A stretch of DNA of 64,000 bases from an uncultured Lachnospiraceae bacterium. GTDB lineage: Bacteria > Bacillota > Clostridia > Lachnospirales > Lachnospiraceae. Of the stretch, positions 8,803 through 16,681 are shown in pieces. The stretch is taken from positions 1 to 64,000 of the forward strand of contig CADCII010000004.1 of NCBI GenBank assembly GCA_902801515.1. Direction: 5' to 3'. Under the pieces are notes generated by a model. It searched no databases and was not told the origin of the DNA. It saw only the letters and a program-made list of their open reading frames with translations. How positions within the stretch are numbered: position 1 is the first letter of the stretch; each line of letters begins with the position of its first letter. The translations under genes were made by a program, and so were the position numbers.

Positions 8803-9552
8803 CTATATATCATAATACTCTTCCAATCCTGCTTCGCGGATGAACTTCCTGTCCTTCTTATCCAGGACAGCTCCGCCGCATAAGTCAGGACGCCTTTGCG
8901 CCGTCCGCAGCAGCGATTGTTCCCTTCTCCAGCGGTCCACCTTTCCGTGATCGCCTGACAGCAGGATGGGCGGCACCTGTTTTCCGTGCCACTCCTCGGG
9001 CCGTGAATACTGGGGATATTCAAGAAGCCCGTCTCCCATGAAGCTCTCTGTCTGAGCCGAATCTTCATTGCTCAGTACGCCCGGGACCAGCCTGGCGATC
9101 GCATCCATCATGACAAGGGCCGGAAGCTCTCCGCCTGTGAGGACATAATCTCCTATGGACACTTCATCGGTTACGATCTCATCCAGCACTCTCTGATCGA
9201 TTCCTTCATAATGCCCGCATAAAAAAACCAGATCCTTCTCCTGTGCAAGTTCTGCAGCGAAATGCTGGTCAAATGTCCTGCCCTGGGGCGTCATGAACAG
9301 TACCCGGGGATTCTCAAGACCTGCCGCGGCAGCACAAAAAGCGCGGTACACAGGTTCTGCCTGCATGATCATCCCGGCGCCTCCGCCATAGGAGTAGTCA
9401 TCGATACGCCCCTTTCGCTTCTCCTCGGCGTAATCTCTTATATTCACGGCATTCAGGTTCAGCAGCCCGGATGCCATGGCCCTGCCGGTTATGCTGGTGG
9501 TAAATGCTGCCTCGATCATCTCGGGAAACAGCGTCAGTACATGAAAGTTCAA
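8803..9552 (-). CDS. trmD: tRNA (guanine(37)-N1)-methyltransferase
   Basis: A 249-residue SPOUT methyltransferase that makes m1G37 in tRNAs and prevents frameshifting. The family start MNFHVLTLFPEMIEA is followed by DYSYGGGAGMIMQAEP (residues 52-67), and then the trefoil-knot AdoMet site FLCGHYEGIDQRV and GDYVLTGGELPALVMMDA. It is the usual end of the rpsP-khpA-rimM-trmD operon, but here an extra membrane gene separates it from rimM. Confidence 0.97.
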   Translation of the reverse strand: MNFHVLTLFPEMIEAAFTTSITGRAMASGLLNLNAVNIRDYAEEKRKGRIDDYSYGGGAGMIMQAEPVYRAFCAAAAGLENPRVLFMTPQGRTFDQHFAAELAQEKDLVFLCGHYEGIDQRVLDEIVTDEVSIGDYVLTGGELPALVMMDAIARLVPGVLSNEDSAQTESFMGDGLLEYPQYSRPEEWHGKQVPPILLSGDHGKVDRWRREQSLLRTAQRRPDLCGGAVLDKKDRKFIREAGLEEYYDI

Positions 9553-9561
9553 CTCAATACC

Positions 9562-11442
9562 TCATCCTTCCACATTGCCCTGCCCGCCTTCCAGCCTGTT
9601 GCCGGATGTATCGCACTCATACCACTCAACGTTGCCTCCGCCCTCGTCAAAGGACATATGGTAATAATGCAGGTCAAGCACATGGCTTCTGGCTCCGTCC
9701 ACCATGCAGGTCGACTGAAGCTTGATGATGCCGGAATATGCCTGCGCAGCAGGAACAGTCCACTCGGCATGCCATCCACCGTCTGAATCCGGCTCAGCAC
9801 TGATCCATTCTATGTAATCATTACCTGTCCGGACCTTGTAGCCGTACATGCGCATACAGCAGCGGAATCCGTCAATCCGGTCACTGGACACATTGCGGAT
9901 GGTAAATGAGAGTTTCCTGTTCTCCTCGTCATAAGGATCATAAGTTATATCCGCCGTGACAGGCTCGACATGCGCCTGTGCGCTCATCCATGAGGACGTC
10001 CTGGACAGTTCACTCTCAATCAGCTCAGCTCCGTCTCTCTCATCCAGAGTATCCAGGTCCGAGAACAGGTTGGTTCCCATCCCCAGCCGGTCTCCTTCGA
10101 TCTGAACTCCCATGGCGGCCAGAGTCGTCGGGAAATTGTCAACCGTAGAATACTCTCGTTTCTCATCCCGCACAGGTTCCACAGCCGCGTTCAGGTAGGC
10201 CGTATAGACCTTTCTCGTATAGTCCTGCGGCGCCCCGTCGCAGAAGGTAGCCATCGTCGGATGGTCTCCTGATACAATGATCACAGTATCCTCATACCAG
10301 TCCTGCTGACTGCACCAGGCAAGGAACTCCGACACCTGGGAGTCAGCGCAGACAATCGCGTTTGCATACTGCGAGTCATAGGTATCCTTGCAGAGCCTGC
10401 ACTTATAGCCATTGGGATAATGGGTGTCCACCGTGAGCATAGTCAGGTTAAACGGCTGATCCGACGAGGCAAGTTCTCCCAGCCTGTCTTTGGCAAACGC
10501 AAACAGCTTTTCATCCTCAAATCCCCAGAACGCTTTGTATCCGGGCGGAAGGCCATGATCCTGATAATACAGGTAATCATGCATCTCATAATCCCCGTGC
10601 TCAGAGAAATAAAGCCTGCGGCCACCGAAGGTGGCATCTGAGCCGATCAGGAGGTCATTTACATACCCCTCTTCTTTCAGGATGTCTCCAAGGGAGGTGA
10701 TGCCCGGGAAGAAGGATTCCTGGGTGCTCATATAGTTGGTGTCCACACCCTGCGTCTCCAGCGGGATCTTCAGGGGAAGCCCCATTGTAGCGGCAAACAT
10801 GCCGCCCATGGTCCATGTCGTATATTTCCATGAAGACGCCCCGTTCAGGCCGGTATCAGCCGATCCGCCGAAATCCTCTGCATCTTTGGCGATCTGTGTC
10901 AGCGCGGGAATATAATTGACGTCAAATATCCCGCCTTCTGACGTGTCGCTGTAGGCAACTTCCATCGACTCCAGATACAGATAGATCAGGTTCTTCTTTT
11001 TATCCGGAAATGTGAGCTTCACATCCTCCGGGTCTATATAGTTATCCTCGATGTAAGAGGAACGTTCTTTGCTGTTTTTCAGGTAGTCGATCACACCCAG
11101 CTTCCTGCAGAAACGGACAGTCTGAAAAATCCCGAATACTGCCGTACAGACCAGAAGCACAGCTATGACAGGAATGTTCTTCCGGCGTCTTTTCAGGAAT
11201 GCATACACAGCTCCGCCTGCCAGCAGGACTGCTGCGGCAGGGATGACTGCATAGACCACATAGTTCAGTACGATTCCCTTGTCCGTACCTCGAAGAGGCT
11301 GCGTCATGGTATAGAGGATCTCATCCAGATTCAGATTGCCCCATTCATCCAGAGCCCACTGGGCGCTTCGTCCCACCAGCAGGAAAAATGATGCCAGGAT
11401 CAGTCCGATCACGGAGAGAACCGTTTTATGTTTCTGTCTCAT
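9562..11442 (-). CDS. LTA-synthase-like membrane sulfatase-fold phosphotransferase (copy 1)
   Basis: A 626-residue protein. The N-terminus holds about three membrane segments (near 7-25, 63-85 and 93-110). An extracellular alkaline-phosphatase-fold domain follows: NLIYLYLESME near 150-160, the nucleophile-Thr region SSWKYTTWTMGGM near 205-217, and the metal motif VSGDHPT. A beta-rich C-terminal tail of roughly 130 residues (from about 490) is not part of standard LTA synthases. The family transfers phosphoglycerol or related groups onto envelope glycans or lipids; the substrate here is unknown. It is wedged in the ribosome-maturation operon between rimM and trmD, with close spacing on both sides. 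Confidence 0.82.
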   Translation of the reverse strand: MRQKHKTVLSVIGLILASFFLLVGRSAQWALDEWGNLNLDEILYTMTQPLRGTDKGIVLNYVVYAVIPAAAVLLAGGAVYAFLKRRRKNIPVIAVLLVCTAVFGIFQTVRFCRKLGVIDYLKNSKERSSYIEDNYIDPEDVKLTFPDKKKNLIYLYLESMEVAYSDTSEGGIFDVNYIPALTQIAKDAEDFGGSADTGLNGASSWKYTTWTMGGMFAATMGLPLKIPLETQGVDTNYMSTQESFFPGITSLGDILKEEGYVNDLLIGSDATFGGRRLYFSEHGDYEMHDYLYYQDHGLPPGYKAFWGFEDEKLFAFAKDRLGELASSDQPFNLTMLTVDTHYPNGYKCRLCKDTYDSQYANAIVCADSQVSEFLAWCSQQDWYEDTVIIVSGDHPTMATFCDGAPQDYTRKVYTAYLNAAVEPVRDEKREYSTVDNFPTTLAAMGVQIEGDRLGMGTNLFSDLDTLDERDGAELIESELSRTSSWMSAQAHVEPVTADITYDPYDEENRKLSFTIRNVSSDRIDGFRCCMRMYGYKVRTGNDYIEWISAEPDSDGGWHAEWTVPAAQAYSGIIKLQSTCMVDGARSHVLDLHYYHMSFDEGGGNVEWYECDTSGNRLEGGQGNVEG

Positions 11443-11454
11443 TTCTCTGTCTGC

Positions 11455-11967
11455 TCACTCAAGTCCCGGAAGCATATGGACCTTCATATAGCCCTCTTCC
11501 GGATTGATCTCCAGGATCACGTCTCTGATGACCGGAAGCAGGATCTCTTTTTTGGGATCCTCTGCGGATGAAATGACATATACGTCATTTGCGCCTGTCT
11601 CCAGAACATCTTCCAGCGTTCCCAGAATACGTCCGTCATCCGTGATGGTTTTCAGGCCGATCACGTCACCTACGAAGTATTCATTTTCCTTCAGTTCGAT
11701 CGCATCCTCCCTGGAAACATAGAGATCATGTTTCAGATAGGGCTGGACGTCCTCGATCCGGTTAAGGCCGCGGAACTTGACGATCACCAGGTTTTTGAAA
11801 TACCTGACATGTTCCACATGCACCGGAAGCCTTCCGTGAGGCATCTCTATATAGACAGTGTCGAGATCATCGTACCTCCGCACGTCCTCGGTTGTCGGAA
11901 ATACTTTCACTTCTCCTTTGAGGCCGTGTGTGGAAATGATCCCTCCGATCTTCAGATAATCTAACAT
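11455..11967 (-). CDS. rimM: Ribosome maturation factor RimM
   Basis: A 170-residue protein with the N-terminal RimM domain (KIGGIISTHGLKGEVKVFPTT, residues 6-26) and the C-terminal PRC-barrel (EYFVGDVIGL through LLPVIRDVILEIN). It assists 16S processing and 30S head assembly by binding S19. It lies downstream of khpA in the rpsP operon. Confidence 0.96.
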   Translation of the reverse strand: MLDYLKIGGIISTHGLKGEVKVFPTTEDVRRYDDLDTVYIEMPHGRLPVHVEHVRYFKNLVIVKFRGLNRIEDVQPYLKHDLYVSREDAIELKENEYFVGDVIGLKTITDDGRILGTLEDVLETGANDVYVISSAEDPKKEILLPVIRDVILEINPEEGYMKVHMLPGLE

Positions 11968-12056
11968 AAACAGATCCTTTTCCGTTCCAGGTCATGCAGA
12001 ATAAGCAAAGGACCCGCTTGTCCGGAACGTCCGGACTCGGCGGATCCCGGGTCATC

Positions 12057-12287
12057 TTACTCTATAATATCGATGATCACTTTCTTGTCGTCCCTGGAAG
12101 CTGCGGCTTTTACCACAGAACGGATCGCCTTCGCGATACGTCCCTGCTTGCCAATGACTTTGCCCATGTCTGAGGGGGCAACTCTAAGCTCGATCAGGAT
12201 GGATCTCCCGCTTGCTTTTTCTGTGACTTCTACTTCATCAGGGTGTTCGACAAGAGCTTTTGCAATAGTATCAACCAACTCTCTCAT
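12057..12287 (-). CDS. khpA: KH-domain RNA-binding protein KhpA
   Basis: A 76-residue single type II KH domain protein with the RNA-contacting GxxG loop in GKVIGKQGRIAKAIR (residues about 43-57). KhpA pairs with KhpB and influences RNA stability and cell division in Firmicutes. It sits between rpsP and rimM, its standard place. Confidence 0.95.
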   Translation of the reverse strand: MRELVDTIAKALVEHPDEVEVTEKASGRSILIELRVAPSDMGKVIGKQGRIAKAIRSVVKAAASRDDKKVIIDIIE

Positions 12288-12302
12288 TCGATTCCCCTTT
12301 GA

Positions 12303-12548
12303 TTATTTCTCGATGCCGGCGATCTTGAACAGCTTTCCGACTACAGCAGTCGGCTGAGCGCCATTGGCAAGCCACTTCTTTGCTTCCTCCTCATCGATCT
12401 TGAAGACACTCGGTTCCTGCTTCGGATCATAGGTTCCCAGCTCAGCGATGCAGCGTCCGTCACGCGGAGATCTTGAATCCGCGACAACGATGCGATAGAA
12501 AGGAGCCTTCTTCTTACCGGTTCTTCTAAGTCTGATCTTTACAGCCAT
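12303..12548 (-). CDS. rpsP: 30S ribosomal protein S16
   Basis: An 81-residue protein starting [20 protein letters not shown], followed by [12 protein letters not shown], the invariant S16 signature. It binds 16S rRNA early in 30S assembly. A strong AGGAGG lies eight bases ahead of the ATG. It follows ffh by about 70 bases and is probably partly co-transcribed with it. Confidence 0.98.
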   Translation of the reverse strand: MAVKIRLRRTGKKKAPFYRIVVADSRSPRDGRCIAELGTYDPKQEPSVFKIDEEEAKKWLANGAQPTAVVGKLFKIAGIEK

Positions 12549-12620
12549 TTTATAATTCCTCCTGAAATATAATGAATATGTTATTCTCTATTTGAACTGT
12601 CTGTGACAGATTCAATCTGC

Positions 12621-13982
12621 TTAAAAGAGGCCTCCGCCTCCGAAGGGAAGTTTGAAGCCGCCCCTCTTCTTGCCTTTCAGCTGTCCGCCGAACTGCTTCA
12701 TCAGTTTGCGTGCCTGGTCGAACTGTTTCACAAGCTTGTTGACTTCACTGATGTCAACGCCTGCACCCTTTGCGATCCTGATCTTTCTCGACTGGTTCAG
12801 AAGATCCGGATTCGCTCTCTCGCGGGGAGTCATGGAGAGAATGATGGCTTCAGTCCTGTCCATCTGCTTCTCGTCGATCTGGTCTTCCAGCTGGCTGAGC
12901 TGTGAACCGCCCACGCCCGGCATCATCTGAAGAATGGAACTCATTCCGCCCATCTGCTTCATCTGCGCCATCGACTCGAGGTAATCGTCAAAGCCAAAGG
13001 ACGCCTTGCGGAACTTGCTCTCCATCTCTTTGGCACGCTGCTCGTCGATATTGGCTGCCGCCTTCTCGATCAGGCTCATCACATCGCCCATGCCAAGGAT
13101 CCTTGACGCCATCCTGTCTGGATAAAACTGCTCAAGGTCTTCCGGCTTCTCGCCCATGCCTACGTAGAGGATCGGCTTGCCGCAGGTTGCACGGATCGAA
13201 AGAGCTGCGCCGCCTCTGGTATCACCGTCCATCTTGGTTAGGATGACGCCGTCGATTCCGATTTTCTCCTCAAAGGCAGCCGCTACATTGACAGCGTCCT
13301 GACCGGTCATGGCGTCGACCACAAGGATCGTCTGATCCACAGTGACTGTCTGGCGGATCTGCTGCAGTTCCTCCATCATCGCTTCATCGATCTGGAGCCG
13401 TCCTGCCGTATCCAGGATCACAACGTTAAATCCGTTGTCTTTCGCATAATCAACAGCCTCTGCAGCAATCTGCGGCGGACTGATCTGTGTTCCCCTCTCA
13501 AAGACCGGTATGCCGACTTTCTCACCGCTGATCTGCAGCTGTTTGATCGCTGCAGGCCTGTAGATATCACATGCCGCCAGAAGAGGTCTGCGTCCCTTGC
13601 TCTTAAGCTGGGAAGCGAGCTTCGCACATGTTGTCGTCTTGCCGGCTCCCTGGAGACCCATCATCATGATGACTGTGATCTCAGAGCCGTTATTGAGCTG
13701 AAGCTGGGCTGACTCTGAGCCCATCAGCGAAGTCAGTTCATCGTTGACGATCTTGATGACCATCTGTCCCGGATTCAGGCCGTTCATCACGTCCTGTCCG
13801 ACTGCCTTCTCCTGAACACTCTTCATAAAGGTCTTGACGACCTTGAACGAGACGTCCGCCTCAAGCAGTGCCATCTTGACTTCCTTCAGGGATGCCTTGA
13901 CATCCTCTTCCGTAAGTCTTCCCTTGCGGCGCATGTTCTTGAATATATTCTGAAGTTTGTCTGATAAGCTCTCAAATGCCAT
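12621..13982 (-). CDS. ffh: Signal recognition particle protein Ffh
   Basis: A 453-residue SRP54 GTPase that carries ribosome-nascent chains to FtsY at the membrane. The start MAFESLSDKLQNIFK has AAGGG seven bases upstream; the open frame before it is not needed. The NG domain shows the P-loop GLQGAGKTTTCAKLA near 107-121, LDTAGR, and TKMDGD. The methionine-rich M domain covers about residues 295-435. The tail is KKRGG...FGGGGLF. It follows ylxM by 10 bases. Confidence 0.97.
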   Translation of the reverse strand: MAFESLSDKLQNIFKNMRRKGRLTEEDVKASLKEVKMALLEADVSFKVVKTFMKSVQEKAVGQDVMNGLNPGQMVIKIVNDELTSLMGSESAQLQLNNGSEITVIMMMGLQGAGKTTTCAKLASQLKSKGRRPLLAACDIYRPAAIKQLQISGEKVGIPVFERGTQISPPQIAAEAVDYAKDNGFNVVILDTAGRLQIDEAMMEELQQIRQTVTVDQTILVVDAMTGQDAVNVAAAFEEKIGIDGVILTKMDGDTRGGAALSIRATCGKPILYVGMGEKPEDLEQFYPDRMASRILGMGDVMSLIEKAAANIDEQRAKEMESKFRKASFGFDDYLESMAQMKQMGGMSSILQMMPGVGGSQLSQLEDQIDEKQMDRTEAIILSMTPRERANPDLLNQSRKIRIAKGAGVDISEVNKLVKQFDQARKLMKQFGGQLKGKKRGGFKLPFGGGGLF

Positions 13983-13992
13983 ATACAATCCC

Positions 13993-14331
13993 TTAAAGTT
14001 CGCTGAGGATCCGGTCGCAGATCTGTGTGACCTCGGATGCTTCCCTCTGCGCAAATGAACTGCCTGACGCAAGTTCTCTTATCTGGGCAACTTCCTTCTG
14101 TATTCTCAGGAAACGGTCCACCAGATGAAGTTTTTCCTCATAACCTGCAAGCTGTCTGTCGACCCGCTTCACCAGATCATGGATTCCCTGCCTGGAAACG
14201 CCGTATTCCTGCGCCGCCTCACTGTATCCGAGATCCCCGAGTACTACATCTTCATACACTTCTCTCTGATGTACAGTCAGCAGCTCTCCGTAGAAGTCAT
14301 ACAGAAGCGTCTGTTCTACAATCTTTTCCAT
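13993..14331 (-). CDS. ylxM: YlxM/p13-like helix-turn-helix protein
   Basis: A 112-residue protein related to sigma factor region 4. The segment LTVHQREVYEDVVLGDLGYS followed by EAAQEYGVSRQGIHDLVKR (about residues 17-56) is the YlxM signature. In other Firmicutes it is paired with ffh and stimulates SRP GTPase activity. It is the first gene after a promoter and leader hairpin and is translated just ahead of ffh. Confidence 0.92.
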   Translation of the reverse strand: MEKIVEQTLLYDFYGELLTVHQREVYEDVVLGDLGYSEAAQEYGVSRQGIHDLVKRVDRQLAGYEEKLHLVDRFLRIQKEVAQIRELASGSSFAQREASEVTQICDRILSEL

Positions 14332-14345
14332 ATCATCCGACTACG

Positions 14346-14385
14346 AAAAACAGTACGCAGTGGGGAGATTCCCACTGCGTTGAAT
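14346..14385 (-). terminator. Terminator-like hairpin in the ylxM-ffh leader
   Basis: On the minus strand the arms are ACGCAGTGGG (14380-14371) and CCCACTGCGT (14364-14355), a perfect 10-bp stem with a six-base loop. They are followed by ACTG and five T (14350-14346). It lies downstream of the ylxM promoter and 15 bases before the ylxM ATG. It may end ilvA readthrough, attenuate ylxM-ffh, or both. A competing pairing GATTC/GAATC overlaps the 5' arm. Confidence 0.72.
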
Positions 14386-14397
14386 CGCCACCTGCTT

Positions 14398-14426
14398 AAA
14401 ATACACGAATCGTGCAGGCGTGTCAA
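14398..14426 (-). promoter_or_regulatory. Sigma-A promoter of ylxM-ffh
   Basis: Minus-strand TTGACA (14426-14421), 17-base spacer, TATTTT (14403-14398). The predicted start lies about 10 bases upstream of the leader hairpin and about 60 bases before ylxM. It separates the ylxM-ffh-rpsP unit from the smc-ftsY-ilvA unit. Confidence 0.78.
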
Positions 14427-14482
14427 GTATTTTCTGTTGACATAAAGACAAATACTTTTCCTGACTGGCAGGCAGAAACTGC

Positions 14483-15703
14483 TTAAAGCGTCGCGTTCTC
14501 CAGGGCTGCTGTATACCCTGCTGCCGAGACAGCTTCGAGTATCTTCTGCTTATGCTCTGTTCCGAATGCTTCCAGCGTTATGGTAAGCTTCACCGCAGCA
14601 TTGCGGTTGGTGCTTACAAACTGGTTATGGTCAAGACGGATAACATTGCCCTGATTCTCTGCGATCAGCGTCGCCACGCGTACCAGTTCGCCCGGCTTGT
14701 CAGGAAGCATGACAGAGAAAGTGAAGATCCTGTCTCTCTGGATCAGTCCGTGCTGTACGACGGAAGACATGGTGATAACATCCATGTTGCCGCCCGAAAG
14801 TACAGACACTACTCTCTTCCCCCTGCATTTGAGGTGTTTAAGGGCAGCTACTGTGAGCAGCCCGGAATTCTCAACGATCATCTTATGGTTCTCGACCATG
14901 TCCAGGAAGGCAACGATCAGTTCGTCGTCCTCAACCGTTATGATGTCATCGATATTGTGCTGCAGATACGGGAATACATTTTCTCCCGGAGTCTTCACAG
15001 CTGTACCGTCGGCAATGGTGCTGACCGAAGGAAGTGTTACGACTTTCCCCTCTTTGAATGACTCTTTGAGGCAGGCGGCACCGGCAGGCTCGACCCCGAT
15101 CACTTTAATGTTCGGGTTCAGCAGTTTCGCAAGTGTGGAGACACCGGTCGCAAGTCCGCCCCCTCCGATGGGGACAAGGACATATTCCACGAGCGGAAGG
15201 TCCTTGAAGATCTCCATCATGATGGTCCCCTGGCCTGTAGCGACCGTGGGATCGTCAAACGGGTGTACAAAGGTGTAACCCTGTTCCTTGGCGAGTTTCA
15301 TCGCGTAATTGCAGGATTCATCATATACATCGCCCTGAAGAATCACATCCGCCCCGTAACTCCTGGTGCGGTTCACCTTGATCAGCGGAGTGGTGGTCGG
15401 CATCACGATGGTTGCCTTGCATCCGTATTTCTTGGCGGCATACGCGACTCCCTGCGCGTGATTGCCCGCGGAAGCGGTGATGAGACCCTTCGCGCGGTCT
15501 TCCTTGCTCATAGTGCTGATCTTATAATAGGCTCCGCGGATCTTGTACGCGCCTGTGACCTGCATGTTCTCAGGTTTCAGATAAACCTTGTTGCCGCAGA
15601 TCGAACTGAAATAATCGCTGTACATGAGCGAGGTGTCGTTGGTTACTTTTCTTACGATCTCTGAAGCCTGTTCAAAAGCCTCCAGCGTCAGCATCTTCTT
15701 CAT
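14483..15703 (-). CDS. ilvA: Threonine ammonia-lyase (threonine dehydratase) with C-terminal ACT domain
   Basis: A 406-residue PLP enzyme that converts threonine to 2-oxobutanoate and ammonia. The Schiff-base lysine lies in YLKPENMQVTGAYKIRGAYY (near residue 53-58). The pocket SAGNHAQGVAYAA is near 78-90 and the phosphate-binding VPIGGGGLATG near 180. Residues about 325-406 form one ACT domain (FSVMLPDKPGELVRVATLIAE). This architecture is shared by TdcB-like catabolic and some biosynthetic IlvA enzymes, so the in vivo role is not settled. It starts two bases after ftsY ends, an uncommon neighbour for this division/secretion operon. Confidence 0.93.
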   Translation of the reverse strand: MKKMLTLEAFEQASEIVRKVTNDTSLMYSDYFSSICGNKVYLKPENMQVTGAYKIRGAYYKISTMSKEDRAKGLITASAGNHAQGVAYAAKKYGCKATIVMPTTTPLIKVNRTRSYGADVILQGDVYDESCNYAMKLAKEQGYTFVHPFDDPTVATGQGTIMMEIFKDLPLVEYVLVPIGGGGLATGVSTLAKLLNPNIKVIGVEPAGAACLKESFKEGKVVTLPSVSTIADGTAVKTPGENVFPYLQHNIDDIITVEDDELIVAFLDMVENHKMIVENSGLLTVAALKHLKCRGKRVVSVLSGGNMDVITMSSVVQHGLIQRDRIFTFSVMLPDKPGELVRVATLIAENQGNVIRLDHNQFVSTNRNAAVKLTITLEAFGTEHKQKILEAVSAAGYTAALENATL

Positions 15704-15705
15704 AA

Positions 15706-16665
15706 TTATGACAGTCCCCCTTCAGCCGTTTCCGCCGGCGCGATATCGAACAGTGCGCTGACAAATGCGTCTGCATCAAACTTCTGCAGATCGTCGATGT
15801 TCTCTCCGACTCCGATATACTTGACCGGGATCCCAAGTTCGGCATGGATCGCCACAGCGATACCGCCTTTGGCAGTCCCGTCCAGTTTTGTGAGGATAAT
15901 CCCGCTCACCGGTGTAACAGCCTGGAATTCCCTGGCCTGCGACAGAGCGTTCTGTCCTGTCGTACCGTCCAGTACCACCAGTGTCTCCCTGTATGCTTCG
16001 GGATACTCTCTGTCGATGATACGGTTGATCTTGCCCAGTTCGTTCATCAGGTTCTTTTTATTGTGCAGGCGGCCTGCCGTATCGACCAGGAGGATGTCCG
16101 CATCCTTGGCCTTGGCTGAAGCGATAGCGTCATAGACTACCGATCCGGGGTCTGAACCTTCCTGTCCGGATACAATGGCAACTCCGGCTCTCTGAGCCCA
16201 CTCTGTGAGCTGTTCGCCGGCAGCAGCGCGGAACGTGTCCGCGGCAGCCATGATCACCTTTTTGCCCTCAGCCTGAAGAAGACCTGCCAGTTTACCGATG
16301 CTGGTCGTCTTGCCGACGCCGTTTACGCCGACCACCAGCACAACGCTCTTCTGGTTTTCAAAGGCATAGTCGGTTTCTTCCACATTCATCTGTGCCTTGA
16401 TGGAATCCATAAGGATCTGGCGGCACTCCTTCGGATCGCGGATATGCTCCTCCTTCACCTTTTCCTTCAGCTCATCGATGATGTTCGTGGTCGCCTTGAT
16501 CCCGATGTCCCCCATGACAAGGATCTCCTCGATCTCATCATAAAAATCATCGTCGATGGATGAATAGCCGGCAAAGATATTGTCGAAACCGGATACAATG
16601 CTGCTTCTTGTCTTCGACAGTCCGTCAACCAGACGCCTGAAGAATCCCTTCTTTTCTTCTGCCAT
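15706..16665 (-). CDS. ftsY: Signal recognition particle receptor FtsY
   Basis: A 319-residue SRP receptor GTPase without the long acidic A-domain of enterobacteria. It carries a short basic N-terminus, then the NG domain: P-loop GVNGVGKTTSIGKLA near 113-127, DTAGRLHNKKNLM, and ILTKLDGTAKGG. It docks Ffh complexes at the membrane. It follows smc by 16 bases. Confidence 0.97.
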   Translation of the reverse strand: MAEEKKGFFRRLVDGLSKTRSSIVSGFDNIFAGYSSIDDDFYDEIEEILVMGDIGIKATTNIIDELKEKVKEEHIRDPKECRQILMDSIKAQMNVEETDYAFENQKSVVLVVGVNGVGKTTSIGKLAGLLQAEGKKVIMAAADTFRAAAGEQLTEWAQRAGVAIVSGQEGSDPGSVVYDAIASAKAKDADILLVDTAGRLHNKKNLMNELGKINRIIDREYPEAYRETLVVLDGTTGQNALSQAREFQAVTPVSGIILTKLDGTAKGGIAVAIHAELGIPVKYIGVGENIDDLQKFDADAFVSALFDIAPAETAEGGLS

Positions 16666-16681
16666 TGTCTGCTGACTCCTT

